From NCBI RefSeq assembly GCF_037204085.1, contig NZ_JBBCBW010000005.1:186001-250000 (forward strand): a DNA stretch of 64,000 bases. Direction: 5' to 3'. The translations under genes and the position numbers were made by a program. This DNA comes from Variovorax sp037204085. Lineage in GTDB: Bacteria; Pseudomonadota; Gammaproteobacteria; Burkholderiales; Burkholderiaceae_C. The notes beneath the pieces were generated by a model. It worked only from the letters and a program-made list of their open reading frames with translations, was not told the DNA's origin and ran no database searches. This document shows, piece by piece, positions 36,406 through 45,718 of this stretch (the first letter of the stretch is position 1; each line of letters starts with the position of its first letter).

Positions 36406-37548
36406 ATGAATTTCAAGCGTTTCATGCCTGAGTCGTCTGTCCTGCGTGCGGGTTCGGCTATTGTCTTGGTAGCAATGCTGGCCGCTTGCTCCGGCACCGG
36501 CAAGCCCAAGCCGGCCGAACTGCCTCCGAATCCCGCCTTGTTCGGGGTGCGCCAGGCCTGGAACGTGCGCATTCCCGCCGTGAGCTTCCCGCTCGCGGTC
36601 GATGTCAGCGGCGACATCGTGACCGTGGCAGGCACCGACGGGACCGTGGTAGCGATCGATGCCCGTGCCGGCCGCGAAACCTGGCGCGGCAACGTCGGCG
36701 CCAAGCTGGCGGCAGGCGTCGGCAGCGACGGTTCGCTGGCCGCAGTCGTCACCGCTGACAACGAACTGGTCGCCATCGAAGGCGGCAAGGTCCTCTGGAA
36801 GCAGCGCCTCTCGGCCCAGGCCTTTACCGCGCCGCTGGTGGCGGGCCGGCGTGTCTTCGTGCAAACGGCCGACCGCAGCATCAGCGCCTGGGACGGCCAG
36901 AGCGGCCGCCGCCTCTGGCTGCAGCAGCGCACCGCCGAAAACCTCGTGCTCAAGAAGTCGGGCGTGCTGATCGCGGTGGGCGACACGCTGGTGTCGGGCA
37001 TCGGCGGCCGCCTGGTCGGCATGAATCCCGGCAACGGCACCTCGCGCTGGGAAGCGCCGATTGCCGCACCCCGCGGCACCAACGACGTCGAGCGCCTGGT
37101 CGACCTGACCGGCAGCGTGAGCCGTGTCGGCGACACCGTTTGCGCCCGGGCTTATTACGCCAACGTCGGATGCGTCGACACCGTGCGCGGCCAGTTGCTC
37201 TGGACCAAGCCCGCTTCCGGCGCTGAAGGCGTGAGCGGTGACGATAGCTTTGTGTACGGCACCGAATCGGACGGCAGCGTCACGGCGTGGCGCCGCGCCG
37301 ATGGCGAGCGCGCCTGGCAATCGACCCGCTTCAAGAACCGCGTCCTGACCGGCCCGCTGGCCGTGGGGCGTTCGCTGGTCATCGGCGAAAGCACCGGCAC
37401 GCTGCACTTCGTCTCGCGCGAAGACGGCTCGTTGCTCAATCGGGTCACGCCCGACGGCTCCGCCATCGGCGTAACCCCGGTGATGGCCGGCAATACGGTT
37501 GTCGTCGTGACGGCCAACGGCGGTGTGTTTGGCTATCGCCCTGAATAA
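36406..37548 (+). CDS. bamB: Outer-membrane assembly lipoprotein BamB
   Basis: A 380-residue lipoprotein with a beta-propeller, accessory subunit of the BAM complex. The signal peptide ends with lipobox LAAC (Cys about 27). WD/PQQ-like blades recur through the chain (AGTDGTVVAIDARAGRETW; VQTADRSISAWDGQSGRRLW; YGTESDGSVTAWRRADGERAW; GESTGTLHFVSREDGSLL). It follows yfgM by 12 bp and precedes der, the standard order. Confidence 0.95.
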   Translation: MNFKRFMPESSVLRAGSAIVLVAMLAACSGTGKPKPAELPPNPALFGVRQAWNVRIPAVSFPLAVDVSGDIVTVAGTDGTVVAIDARAGRETWRGNVGAKLAAGVGSDGSLAAVVTADNELVAIEGGKVLWKQRLSAQAFTAPLVAGRRVFVQTADRSISAWDGQSGRRLWLQQRTAENLVLKKSGVLIAVGDTLVSGIGGRLVGMNPGNGTSRWEAPIAAPRGTNDVERLVDLTGSVSRVGDTVCARAYYANVGCVDTVRGQLLWTKPASGAEGVSGDDSFVYGTESDGSVTAWRRADGERAWQSTRFKNRVLTGPLAVGRSLVIGESTGTLHFVSREDGSLLNRVTPDGSAIGVTPVMAGNTVVVVTANGGVFGYRPE

Positions 37549-37596
37549 CTTTTTCGAAGGCCCGCCCATGAAAACCGCGCCAATGAAAGGCCGGCC

Positions 37597-38940
37597 ATGA
37601 AGCCGGTCGTGGCCCTGGTCGGGCGTCCCAACGTCGGCAAGTCGACCCTTTTCAACCGCCTGACGCAGACGCGCGACGCCATCGTCGCCGACTTTGCGGG
37701 GCTCACGCGCGACCGCCACTACGGCAACGGCCGCCTGGGCAAGCACGAGTTCATCGTGATCGACACCGGCGGTTTCGAGCCCGATGCCGGCAGCGGCATC
37801 TACAAGGAAATGGCCAAGCAGACGCGGCAGGCCGTGGCCGAGGCCGACGTGGTGATCTTCGTGGTCGACGCGCGCGAAGGCCTTTCGGCGCAAGACCACG
37901 ACATTGCCAACGAATTGCGCAGGCTGGGCAAGCCGTGCGTGCTGGCGGCCAACAAGGCCGAAGGCATGCATGACGGCACCAAGCTCGTCGACTTCTACGA
38001 GCTGGGCTTTGGCGACGTGCACGGCGTTTCCGCCGCGCACGGGCAGGGCATGCGCGACCTGGTCGAACTGGCGCTCGCGCCGCTCAACCTGCCCGATCCC
38101 GAAGACGACACCGACGAAGACGACGTCAACAAGCCGATCAAGCTGGCCGTGGCCGGACGGCCCAACGTGGGCAAGTCCACGCTGATCAACACCTGGCTTG
38201 GCGAAGAGCGCCTGGTGGCCTTCGACATGCCTGGCACTACCCGCGATGCCATTTCGGTGCCGTTCGAGCGCAACGGCCAGCGCTTCGAGCTCATCGACAC
38301 GGCCGGCCTTCGCCGCAAGGGCAAGGTGTTCGAGGCGATCGAGAAGTTCTCAGTGGTCAAGACGCTGCAGGCCATCGAGTCGGCCAACGTGGTGCTGCTG
38401 CTGCTCGATGCCACCCAGGGCGTGACCGACCAGGACGCGCACATTGCCGGCTACATCCTCGAAAGCGGACGGGCGGTGGTGATTGCCATCAACAAGTGGG
38501 ACGCGGTCGACAGCTACCAGCGCGAGCAGATCCAGCGCCAGATCGAAACCCGCCTGCCGTTCCTCAAGTTCGCATCGCTGCATTTCATCTCGGCCATCAA
38601 GCGCCAGGGCCTCGGCCCAGTGTGGCAGGCGATTGCGCAGGCCCACAAGTCGGCCACCCGCAAGATGTCCACGCCCGTGCTGACGCGGCTGCTGCTGGAG
38701 GCGGTGCAGTTCCAGTCGCCCAAGCGCGCTGGCATGTTCCGCCCCAAGCTGCGCTATGCGCACCAGGGCGGCATGAACCCGCCGGTGATCATCATCCACG
38801 GCAATTCGCTGGAGCACGTGACCGAGGCGTACAAGCGCTTTCTCGAAGGGCGCTTCCGCAAGGAATTCGACCTTGTGGGCACGCCCTTGCGCATCCAGTT
38901 CAAAAGCTCGCAGAATCCATTTGCGGACAAGGACGACTGA
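37597..38940 (+). CDS. der: Ribosome-assembly GTPase Der (EngA)
   Basis: Tandem-GTPase protein of 447 residues needed for 50S maturation. The first G domain has GRPNVGKSTLFNRL and DTGGF; the second has GRPNVGKSTLINTW and DTAGLRRKGK. NKAEG and NKWD are the G4 motifs. A KH-like C-terminal domain follows. ATG 37597 is preceded by AAAGGCCGGCC. An upstream ATG at 37584 is in another frame. It is the last gene before the hfq leader. Confidence 0.97.
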   Translation: MKPVVALVGRPNVGKSTLFNRLTQTRDAIVADFAGLTRDRHYGNGRLGKHEFIVIDTGGFEPDAGSGIYKEMAKQTRQAVAEADVVIFVVDAREGLSAQDHDIANELRRLGKPCVLAANKAEGMHDGTKLVDFYELGFGDVHGVSAAHGQGMRDLVELALAPLNLPDPEDDTDEDDVNKPIKLAVAGRPNVGKSTLINTWLGEERLVAFDMPGTTRDAISVPFERNGQRFELIDTAGLRRKGKVFEAIEKFSVVKTLQAIESANVVLLLLDATQGVTDQDAHIAGYILESGRAVVIAINKWDAVDSYQREQIQRQIETRLPFLKFASLHFISAIKRQGLGPVWQAIAQAHKSATRKMSTPVLTRLLLEAVQFQSPKRAGMFRPKLRYAHQGGMNPPVIIIHGNSLEHVTEAYKRFLEGRFRKEFDLVGTPLRIQFKSSQNPFADKDD

Positions 38941-39104
38941 GCGCGCTTGGCGACCGATGGCAGCCAATGAACTGCGGCTGCGCCGGAAGTTCCGCCTTTT
39001 GAGAGACGTTATTTTTCAAAGGCTTTTGACCCCGCCTGCTGCGGCGCAGAAACCCTGTGTTAAGGTCATCTCTCCAACAACTACTCTTGAACACGGAGAA
39101 TATC

Positions 39105-39350
39105 GTGAGCAATAAAGGGCAACTTCTACAAGACCCGTTTCTGAACACCCTGCGTCGCGAGCATGTGCCGGTTTCCATTTACTTGGTGAACGGTATCAAG
39201 CTGCAGGGCCAGATCGAGTCTTTCGACCAGTACGTCGTGTTGCTTCGCAACACGGTGACACAAATGGTCTACAAGCACGCCATTTCCACTATCGTGCCGG
39301 GTCGTGCCGTCAACTTCTCGGCTGCCGAGAACGACGACGCCGCAGCCTGA
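39105..39350 (+). CDS. hfq: RNA chaperone Hfq
   Basis: An 81-residue Sm-like hexameric protein that pairs small RNAs with mRNAs. The Sm1 region is LLQDPFLNTLRREHVPVSIYLVNGIKLQGQIESFDQYVVLL, and the Sm2 KH motif is YKHAIS (residues about 55-60). The C-terminal tail is short. It begins with GTG 39105 after CGGAGAA; no ATG is available in frame nearby. The 164-bp leader after der shows no clear promoter. A strong terminator follows directly. Confidence 0.98.
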   Translation: MSNKGQLLQDPFLNTLRREHVPVSIYLVNGIKLQGQIESFDQYVVLLRNTVTQMVYKHAISTIVPGRAVNFSAAENDDAAA

Positions 39351-39359
39351 TCGCGCGGA

Positions 39360-39388
39360 GCGCGGCGGTACCCACCGCCGCGCTTTTT
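39360..39388 (+). terminator. Intrinsic terminator between hfq and hflX
   Basis: GCGCGGCGGT-ACCC-ACCGCCGCGC is a perfect 10-bp stem with a 4-nt loop followed by TTTTT. It lies 9 bp after the hfq stop and 16 bp before hflX, so hflX expression requires read-through or its own promoter, although hfq-hflX is usually called an operon. Confidence 0.88.
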
Positions 39389-39404
39389 CCATATTTGACC
39401 CCGC

Positions 39405-40574
39405 TTGTCTGAACTGAACTCCCGCCAGGAAGGCGCCGCCGTTCTCGTCGGCGTCGATTTCGGGCTGCCCCATTTCGACAGCGAACTCGAGGAACTCGGC
39501 CTGCTCGCACAGACCGCAGGCCTGGAACCTGTCGCCCGACTCATCTGCAAACGCAAGGCGCCCGACGCAGCGCTCTTCGTCGGAAGCGGCAAAGCCGATG
39601 AAATCAAGGAACTGGCTGCGATGCACCAGGCCAGCGAGGTCATCTTCGACCAGTCGCTGAGCCCCGCGCAGCAGCGCAATCTCGAGCGTCAGCTCGACGT
39701 GGCGGTGTACGACCGCACCTTCCTCATTCTGGAAATCTTCGCGCAGCGCGCCCGCTCCCACGAGGGCAAGCTGCAGGTCGAGCTGGCGCGGCTGCAATAC
39801 CTCAGCACGCGCCTGGTTCGCCGCTGGTCCCACCTCGAGCGCCAGACTGGCGGCGCGGGTGTGCGTGGCGGCCCCGGCGAAAAGCAGATCGAACTCGACC
39901 GCCGGATGATCAGCGAGTCGATCAAGCGCACGCGCGAGCGCCTCGCCAAGGTGCAGAAGCAGCGCGGAACACAGCGCCGCCAACGCGAGCGCCGTGAGAC
40001 CTTCAACATCTCGCTCGTGGGCTACACCAACGCAGGCAAGTCTTCGCTGTTCAATGCGCTGGTGAAGGCGCGCGCGTATGCGGCCGACCAGCTTTTTGCA
40101 ACGCTCGACACCACCACGCGCAACCTGTACCTGGGCGACGCCCGCCGGCAGGTCTCCATCTCCGACACCGTCGGCTTCATTCGCGACCTGCCTCACGGCC
40201 TGGTCGACGCATTCAAGGCCACCCTGCAGGAAGCGGTCGATGCCGACCTGCTGCTGCACGTGGTCGATGCTTCCAACCCGCATTTCCCCGAGCAGATGGC
40301 CGAGGTTCAATCGGTTCTTCGCGACATCGGGGCCGATGCCGTTCCGCAGCTTCTGGTGTTCAACAAGCTCGACGCTCTTGAAACTGCACAGCATCCGCTG
40401 CATCTGCAGGACGAGATGGAAATCGACGGCGTGCAGGTTCCGCGCATCTTCCTGAGTGCGCGAAGCGGCGAGGGCGTTCCCCTGCTGCGAGCCGAACTGG
40501 CCCGCCGGTCGGGTTCCGTGGGCGATACGATGACCCCAGAAGCCGACACTGAATTGCACGATACCGCCAATTGA
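39405..40574 (+). CDS. hflX: Ribosome-splitting GTPase HflX
   Basis: A 389-residue GTPase that splits stalled 70S ribosomes under stress. The N-terminal HflX domain has LFVGSGKADEI and ARSHEGKLQVELARLQYLSTRLVRRWSHLERQTGG with VRGGPGEKQIELDRR. The G domain has GYTNAGKSSLFNAL, DTVGFIRDLPHGLVDAF and NKLD. The start is TTG 39405 by frame and length. It is followed by hflK after 38 bp, with a CACAAT box in the gap. Confidence 0.95.
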   Translation: MSELNSRQEGAAVLVGVDFGLPHFDSELEELGLLAQTAGLEPVARLICKRKAPDAALFVGSGKADEIKELAAMHQASEVIFDQSLSPAQQRNLERQLDVAVYDRTFLILEIFAQRARSHEGKLQVELARLQYLSTRLVRRWSHLERQTGGAGVRGGPGEKQIELDRRMISESIKRTRERLAKVQKQRGTQRRQRERRETFNISLVGYTNAGKSSLFNALVKARAYAADQLFATLDTTTRNLYLGDARRQVSISDTVGFIRDLPHGLVDAFKATLQEAVDADLLLHVVDASNPHFPEQMAEVQSVLRDIGADAVPQLLVFNKLDALETAQHPLHLQDEMEIDGVQVPRIFLSARSGEGVPLLRAELARRSGSVGDTMTPEADTELHDTAN

Positions 40575-40612
40575 TTGGGCACAATCCCGCCACTGACAAG
40601 AGAACGAAGCGA

Positions 40613-42013
40613 ATGAATGCAAAGCCAGCGTGGAGAGGGTTTCTGGGCATGTTCAACCTGAACGATGGCCGGTGGGGGCGTGGCGATGAGCCCGCATCCA
40701 ACGGCGAGCGCCCGACCGGCAACCGACCTCCCGACGCCGACCCACCGGGCGCCCCGACGCCCCCGCCTTCGGGCAACAGCAACCAGAACAACGGCAACCG
40801 TCCTCGCGGGCAGGGCCCTAACCAGGGGCCGCCCGATCTGGACGAACTCTGGCGCGACCTCAATCGCAAGCTCGGCGGCTTCTTCGGCGGTAAGGGCGGC
40901 GGCAATCGCCCCAGCGGCAACGATGGTGGCGGCAACGGCTACAGGCCCGACATGAAGAATGCGGGCTTCGGCATCGGCCTCGTGGCCATCGTGGCCGTTC
41001 TCATCTGGCTGGGTACCGGCTTCTTCATCGTGAACGAAGGCCAGCAGGCCGTGGTCACCCAGTTCGGCCGCTACAAGGCGACGGTGGGCGCGGGCTTCAA
41101 CTGGCGCCTGCCGTACCCGATCCAGCGCCACGAAGTGGTCGTGGTCACGCAGATCCGCTCCACCGACGTGGGCCGCGACGCCATCGTGCGCTCCACCGGC
41201 CTGCGCGAGTCGGCCATGCTGACCGAGGACGAGAACATCGTCGAAATCAAGTTTGCCGTGCAGTACCGCCTGAGCGATGCACGCGCCTACCTGTACGAAA
41301 GCAAGTCGCCCACCGAAACCGTGGTGCAGGTGGCCGAAACCGCTGTGCGCGAAGTGGTCGGCAAGATGAAGATGGATGCGGCCTTGGCCGAGGAGCGCGA
41401 CCAGATCGCGCCTCGCGTGCGTACGCTGATGCAGACCATCCTCGACCGCTACAAGGTTGGTGTCGAGGTGGTCAACATCAACTTGCAGCAGGGTGGCGTT
41501 CGCCCGCCCGAGCAGGTGCAGTCCGCATTCGACGACGTGCTCAAGGCCGGCCAGGAACGCGAGCGCGCCAAGAACGAAGCCCAGGCCTATGCCAACGACG
41601 TGGTGCCGCGTGCAACGGGTACCGCATCGCGCCTGAAGGAAGAGTCCGAGGCGTACAAGGCGCGCATCGTGGCGCAGGCACAAGGCGATGCCGGCCGGTT
41701 CTCGGCCGTACTGGCCGAATACCAGAAGGCGCCGCAGGTCACGCGCGACCGCATGTACACCGACGCCATGCAGCAGATCTACGCCAGCACCACCAAGGTG
41801 CTGGTCGATACCAAGCAAGGCTCCAACTTGCTGTACCTGCCGCTCGACAAGCTCATGCAGATGAGCGGCAACAACCAGGCAACGCCGGTCGATGCAGCCA
41901 GCCCCAGCGTGGCCGGCACTGCGCCCGCCCAGTCCTCGGTGATTCCCGTGGCCCCCGCCGCCGGCGACAACCGCGCCCGCGACGGCCGTTCGCGCGACCG
42001 CGACGTGCGTTGA
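40613..42013 (+). CDS. hflK: FtsH protease modulator HflK
   Basis: SPFH/stomatin-family membrane protein, 466 residues, which with HflC encloses FtsH and limits its access to membrane substrates. The N-terminal 110 residues are Gly/Asn/Pro-rich and disordered (PPSGNSNQNNGNRP, GGNRPSGNDGGGNGY). A membrane helix at about 118-140 is followed by the SPFH domain (NEGQQAVVTQFGRYKATVGAGFNWRLPYP). Start ATG 40613 is chosen over TTG 40571, which would add residues without family similarity. It pairs with hflC 16 bp downstream. Confidence 0.95.
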   Translation: MNAKPAWRGFLGMFNLNDGRWGRGDEPASNGERPTGNRPPDADPPGAPTPPPSGNSNQNNGNRPRGQGPNQGPPDLDELWRDLNRKLGGFFGGKGGGNRPSGNDGGGNGYRPDMKNAGFGIGLVAIVAVLIWLGTGFFIVNEGQQAVVTQFGRYKATVGAGFNWRLPYPIQRHEVVVVTQIRSTDVGRDAIVRSTGLRESAMLTEDENIVEIKFAVQYRLSDARAYLYESKSPTETVVQVAETAVREVVGKMKMDAALAEERDQIAPRVRTLMQTILDRYKVGVEVVNINLQQGGVRPPEQVQSAFDDVLKAGQERERAKNEAQAYANDVVPRATGTASRLKEESEAYKARIVAQAQGDAGRFSAVLAEYQKAPQVTRDRMYTDAMQQIYASTTKVLVDTKQGSNLLYLPLDKLMQMSGNNQATPVDAASPSVAGTAPAQSSVIPVAPAAGDNRARDGRSRDRDVR

Positions 42014-42029
42014 AAAGGCTAAGAAGAAC

Positions 42030-42932
42030 ATGAACAGAATCGGATTCATCGCCTCGTCGATCCTCGTGCTGCTGGTGCTGCTGAGCTCGACCCTCTTCGT
42101 GGTCGACCAGCGCCAGTTTGGCGTGGTGTACGCCCTGGGGCAGATCAAGCAGGTCATTACCGAGCCGGGCTTGCATTTCAAGCTGCCGCCGCCGCTGCAG
42201 AACGTCTCGTACATCGACAAGCGCCTGCTCACGCTGTCCAGTCTCGACACCGAGCCGATGCTCACAGCCGAGAAGCAGCGCGTGGTGATCGACTGGTATG
42301 TGCGCTGGCGCATCACCGATCCGCAGGCCTACATCCGCAACGTCGGCCTCGACGAGAGCGCGGGCGCCACGCAGCTCAATCGCGTGGTTCGCAACGCCTT
42401 CCAGGAAAACATCAACAAGCGCACCGTGCGCGACCTGATCTCCGTGCGCCGCGAGGCCCTCATGTCCGACGTGCAGCGCGAAGTGCTGGCCGTGGTGAAG
42501 GGCGCCAAGCCCTGGGGCGTGGACGTGATCGACGTGCGCATCACGCGTGTCGACTACGTGGAAGCGATCACCGAATCGGTCTACCGCCGCATGGAGGCCG
42601 AGCGCAAGCGCGTGGCCAACGAGCTGCGTTCGACCGGTTTCGCCGAAGGCGAAAAGATCCGTGCCGACGCCGACCGCCAGCGCGAAGTGATCGTGGCCAA
42701 CGCCTACCGCGACGCCCAGAAGATCAAGGGCGAGGGCGATGCCCAGGCCGCCGCCGCCTACAGCGAGGCCTTTGGCCGCGATGCGCAGTTCGCCCAGTTC
42801 TACCGCAGCCTAGAAGCCTACAAGCAGAGCTTCAACAAGAAGAGCGACGTGATGGTGCTCGACCCGTCGTCCGATTTCTTCCGCGCCATGCAGAGCGCCG
42901 GCACGCCAGCAGGCAACGCGCCGCGCCGCTGA
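42030..42932 (+). CDS. hflC: FtsH protease modulator HflC
   Basis: A 300-residue SPFH-domain partner of HflK. The N-terminal membrane anchor is residues about 4-24 (IGFIASSILVLLVLLSSTLFVV), then VDQRQFGVVYALGQIKQVITEPGLHFKLPPP and the long heptad-rich region VYRRMEAERKRVANELRSTGFAEGEKIRADADRQREV typical of HflC. It acts at the periplasmic face of the inner membrane. It follows hflK and precedes a DUF2065 gene, as in E. coli. Confidence 0.96.
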   Translation: MNRIGFIASSILVLLVLLSSTLFVVDQRQFGVVYALGQIKQVITEPGLHFKLPPPLQNVSYIDKRLLTLSSLDTEPMLTAEKQRVVIDWYVRWRITDPQAYIRNVGLDESAGATQLNRVVRNAFQENINKRTVRDLISVRREALMSDVQREVLAVVKGAKPWGVDVIDVRITRVDYVEAITESVYRRMEAERKRVANELRSTGFAEGEKIRADADRQREVIVANAYRDAQKIKGEGDAQAAAAYSEAFGRDAQFAQFYRSLEAYKQSFNKKSDVMVLDPSSDFFRAMQSAGTPAGNAPRR

Positions 42933-42951
42933 TCCGGCGGCCGGCTTCGTC

Positions 42952-43140
42952 GTGAGTGCCGAGATCTTCTGGAGCGCGCTGGCGCTCGTGCTGGTGATCG
43001 AAGGCATCCTGCCTTTCGTGTCGCCGGGCGGGTGGCGGCGCGGCTTCGGCCAGCTGATGCAGCTGCGCGACGGACAGCTGCGTTTCTTCGGACTTTGCAG
43101 CATCTTGCTGGGTTTGCTCCTCCTTTGGGTTTTGGGGTAG
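42952..43140 (+). CDS. DUF2065 (YjeT-like) small inner-membrane protein
   Basis: A 62-residue protein with two membrane helices (WSALALVLVIEGILPFV and FFGLCSILLGLLLLWVL) joined by a basic loop, SPGGWRRGFGQLMQLRDGQLR, the DUF2065 signature. It starts with GTG 42952, 19 bp after hflC. The E. coli homologue yjeT lies between hflC and purA, the same neighbourhood. Function unknown. Confidence 0.88.
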   Translation: MSAEIFWSALALVLVIEGILPFVSPGGWRRGFGQLMQLRDGQLRFFGLCSILLGLLLLWVLG

Positions 43141-43184
43141 CTCGGTCCCGGTAGAATCCCGGTTTAACCACGCCCCCGATCCCC

Positions 43185-44345
43185 ATGTCCGCCTGGGTCC
43201 TCCCGGATCACATTGCCGATGTGCTGCCTTCCGAGGCGCGCCACATCGAAGAACTTCGACGCCAGCTGCTCGATACCGCCCGTGGCTATGGCTACGAGCT
43301 GGTGATGCCGCCGCTGCTCGAGCACCTCGAGTCGTTGCTGTCGGGCACCGGCGAGGCGCTCGACCTCCAAACCTTCAAGCTCGTCGACCAGCTCTCCGGC
43401 CGCAGCATGGGCCTGCGCGCCGACACCACCCCCCAGGTGGCGCGCATCGACGCCCACTTGCTGAACCGCGAGGGCGTGGCCCGCCTGTGCTACTGCGGCC
43501 CTGTGCTCCATACCCGCCCGGATCGGCCGCACGCCACGCGCGAGCCGCTGCAGTTCGGCGCTGAAATCTACGGCCATGCCGGGCTCGAAGCCGACACCGA
43601 AACCCTGCTGCTGGCACTCGACTGCCTTCAGGCGGCCGGCATCGGCAATGGCCTGATCGTCGACCTGGCGGACGCACGCATCGTGCGGGCGCTGTTTGCC
43701 GGCGTGCCGGTCGATGCCTCGGTGCTGGCGCGCGTGCATGCGGCCCTCGTCGCCAAGGATGCAAGCGAGCTGCATGCGCTCACGCGCAACTTCCCGGCGC
43801 CATCTCGCGACGGCTTGCGCGCCCTGGTCCAGCTGTATGGCGATGCGTCGGTGCTCGACGAGGCCGCCAAGGCCCTCAAGGGCACTCCCGCCGTGAGCGC
43901 GGCGCTCGCCGGACTGAAGCAGCTTGCTGACAGCCTGCAGGGCGATTCGGGGCGGCAGATCAGTTTCGACCTTGCCGACCTGCGCGGCTATGCCTACTAC
44001 AGCGGCATGCGCTTCGGCATCTACGTGCCGGGCGCGGCCGATGCGCTGGTGCGCGGCGGCCGCTACGACGAAGTCGGTGCCGTGTTCGGCCGCAATCGCC
44101 CCGCGGTCGGCTTCAGCCTCGACGTGCGCGAACTGGTCGGCGTGCTGCCGGCCCGGCCGCTGCGCGCGGCCATCCGCGCACCCTGGAGCGACGCCGCCGG
44201 CCTGCGCCAGGCCATTGCCGGGCTGCGCAAGGCCGGCGAAACCGTGGTGTGCGTACTGCCCGGCCACGGCAGCGAAATCGATGAATTCCATTGCGACCGC
44301 GAGCTCGTCGAGCAAGCAGGGCAGTGGCAAGTCCGAGCCATCTGA
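43185..44345 (+). CDS. hisZ: ATP phosphoribosyltransferase regulatory subunit HisZ
   Basis: A 386-residue class II synthetase-like protein that complexes with short-form HisG to start histidine biosynthesis and confer feedback control. It keeps LPDHIADVLPSEARHIEELR, LVDQLSGRSMGLRADTTPQVARI and YYSGMRFGIYVPG, but lacks the tRNA-charging anticodon domain of HisS. A TAGAAT box at 43152 may be its -10. The position between hflC/DUF2065 and purA is standard in Betaproteobacteria. Confidence 0.95.
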   Translation: MSAWVLPDHIADVLPSEARHIEELRRQLLDTARGYGYELVMPPLLEHLESLLSGTGEALDLQTFKLVDQLSGRSMGLRADTTPQVARIDAHLLNREGVARLCYCGPVLHTRPDRPHATREPLQFGAEIYGHAGLEADTETLLLALDCLQAAGIGNGLIVDLADARIVRALFAGVPVDASVLARVHAALVAKDASELHALTRNFPAPSRDGLRALVQLYGDASVLDEAAKALKGTPAVSAALAGLKQLADSLQGDSGRQISFDLADLRGYAYYSGMRFGIYVPGAADALVRGGRYDEVGAVFGRNRPAVGFSLDVRELVGVLPARPLRAAIRAPWSDAAGLRQAIAGLRKAGETVVCVLPGHGSEIDEFHCDRELVEQAGQWQVRAI

Positions 44346-44368
44346 ATTTTTGAAGTAATGGAACGAGC

Positions 44369-45700
44369 ATGAGCGTAACCACCGGAAGAAACGTGGTCGT
44401 CGTCGGTACCCAGTGGGGCGACGAAGGCAAGGGCAAGCTGGTCGATTGGCTGACGGAAAGCGCCCAGGGCGTGGTCCGCTTCCAGGGCGGCCACAACGCG
44501 GGCCACACGCTGGTCATCAACGGTGTGAAAACCGCGTTGCACCTGATCCCGAGCGGCATCATGCGCCCGGGCGTCAAGTGCTACATCGGCAACGGCGTGG
44601 TGCTGTCGGCGGCCAAGCTCTTCGAGGAAATCGAAGGCCTGGAGAAAGCGGGCGTCGAAGTGCGTTCGCGCCTGCGCATCAGCGAGGCCTGCCCGCTGAT
44701 CCTGCCGTTTCACGCCGCGCTCGACATCGCGCGCGAAACCTACCGCGAAAAGGGCGGCGTCGAGAAGATCGGCACCACCGGCCGCGGCATCGGCCCGGCC
44801 TACGAAGACAAGATCGCCCGCCGTGCGCTGCGCGTGCAAGACCTGAAGCACCCCGAGCGCTTTGCCACCAAGCTGCGCGTGCTGCTCGACCTGCACAACC
44901 ATGTGCTGACCCAGGTGCTCGGTGCGCCCGCCATCGACTTCGACCTGGTGTTCGACGAAGCCATGCGCCATGCGGCACTGCTCAAGCCGATGATGGCCGA
45001 CGTGTCGCGCGAACTGAACGACGCGCATAAGGCCGGCGCCAACCTGCTGTTCGAAGGCGCACAGGGCACGCTGCTCGACGTCGATCACGGCACCTACCCG
45101 TACGTCACGTCCAGCAACTGCGTGGCCGGCAATGCCGCCGCCGGCTCCGGCGTGGGCCCGGGCATGCTGCACTACATCCTGGGCATCACCAAGGCCTACT
45201 GCACGCGCGTGGGCGGCGGTCCGTTCCCGACCGAACTCGACTGGGCGACGCCGGGCACCCCCGGCTATCACATGAGCACCGTGGGCGCCGAAAAGGGTGT
45301 GACCACGGGCCGCAGCCGCCGCTGCGGCTGGTTCGACGCCGCGCTGCTCAAGCGCTCGGCGCAGGTCAACGGCCTGTCGGGCCTGTGCATCACCAAGCTC
45401 GACGTGCTGGACGGCCTCGAAAAGCTCGAGCTGTGCACCGGCTATGAACTCGACGGCGAAACGACCGACATCCTGCCGATGGGTGCGGACGAGATCGAAC
45501 GCTGCACGCCCATCTACGAAACCCTCGAAGGCTGGACCGAAAGCACCGTCGGCGTCACGCAGTACGACAAGCTGCCCGTCAATGCGCGCCTCTACCTGCA
45601 GCGCATCGAGCAGATCACGGGCGTGCCGATCCACATGGTGTCGACCAGCCCTGATCGCGATCACACGATCATGATGCGCCACCCTTATCTCGCCGACTGA
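44369..45700 (+). CDS. purA: Adenylosuccinate synthetase
   Basis: Joins IMP and aspartate using GTP in AMP synthesis. It has 443 residues. The N-terminal P-loop-like VVGTQWGDEGKGKLVDWL contains the catalytic Asp, FQGGHNAGHTLV holds the catalytic His, and TTGRGIGPAYEDK, EGAQGTLLDVDHGTYPYVTSSN and TTGRSRRCGWFD are all present. ATG 44369 is 23 bp after hisZ. Downstream is a purine-type phosphoribosyltransferase, so this is a purine pair. Confidence 0.98.
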   Translation: MSVTTGRNVVVVGTQWGDEGKGKLVDWLTESAQGVVRFQGGHNAGHTLVINGVKTALHLIPSGIMRPGVKCYIGNGVVLSAAKLFEEIEGLEKAGVEVRSRLRISEACPLILPFHAALDIARETYREKGGVEKIGTTGRGIGPAYEDKIARRALRVQDLKHPERFATKLRVLLDLHNHVLTQVLGAPAIDFDLVFDEAMRHAALLKPMMADVSRELNDAHKAGANLLFEGAQGTLLDVDHGTYPYVTSSNCVAGNAAAGSGVGPGMLHYILGITKAYCTRVGGGPFPTELDWATPGTPGYHMSTVGAEKGVTTGRSRRCGWFDAALLKRSAQVNGLSGLCITKLDVLDGLEKLELCTGYELDGETTDILPMGADEIERCTPIYETLEGWTESTVGVTQYDKLPVNARLYLQRIEQITGVPIHMVSTSPDRDHTIMMRHPYLAD

Positions 45701-45718
45701 ACAGGAACCAACCAGACC

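Noticed and set aside
35545..38040. 831-codon open frame antisense to yfgM, bamB and der
   Set aside because: Codon-bias shadow; crosses three conserved genes and their gaps.
38873..39115. 80-codon frame in the der-hfq gap
   Set aside because: Begins inside der in another frame, overlaps the hfq start and has no similarity to any family I know.
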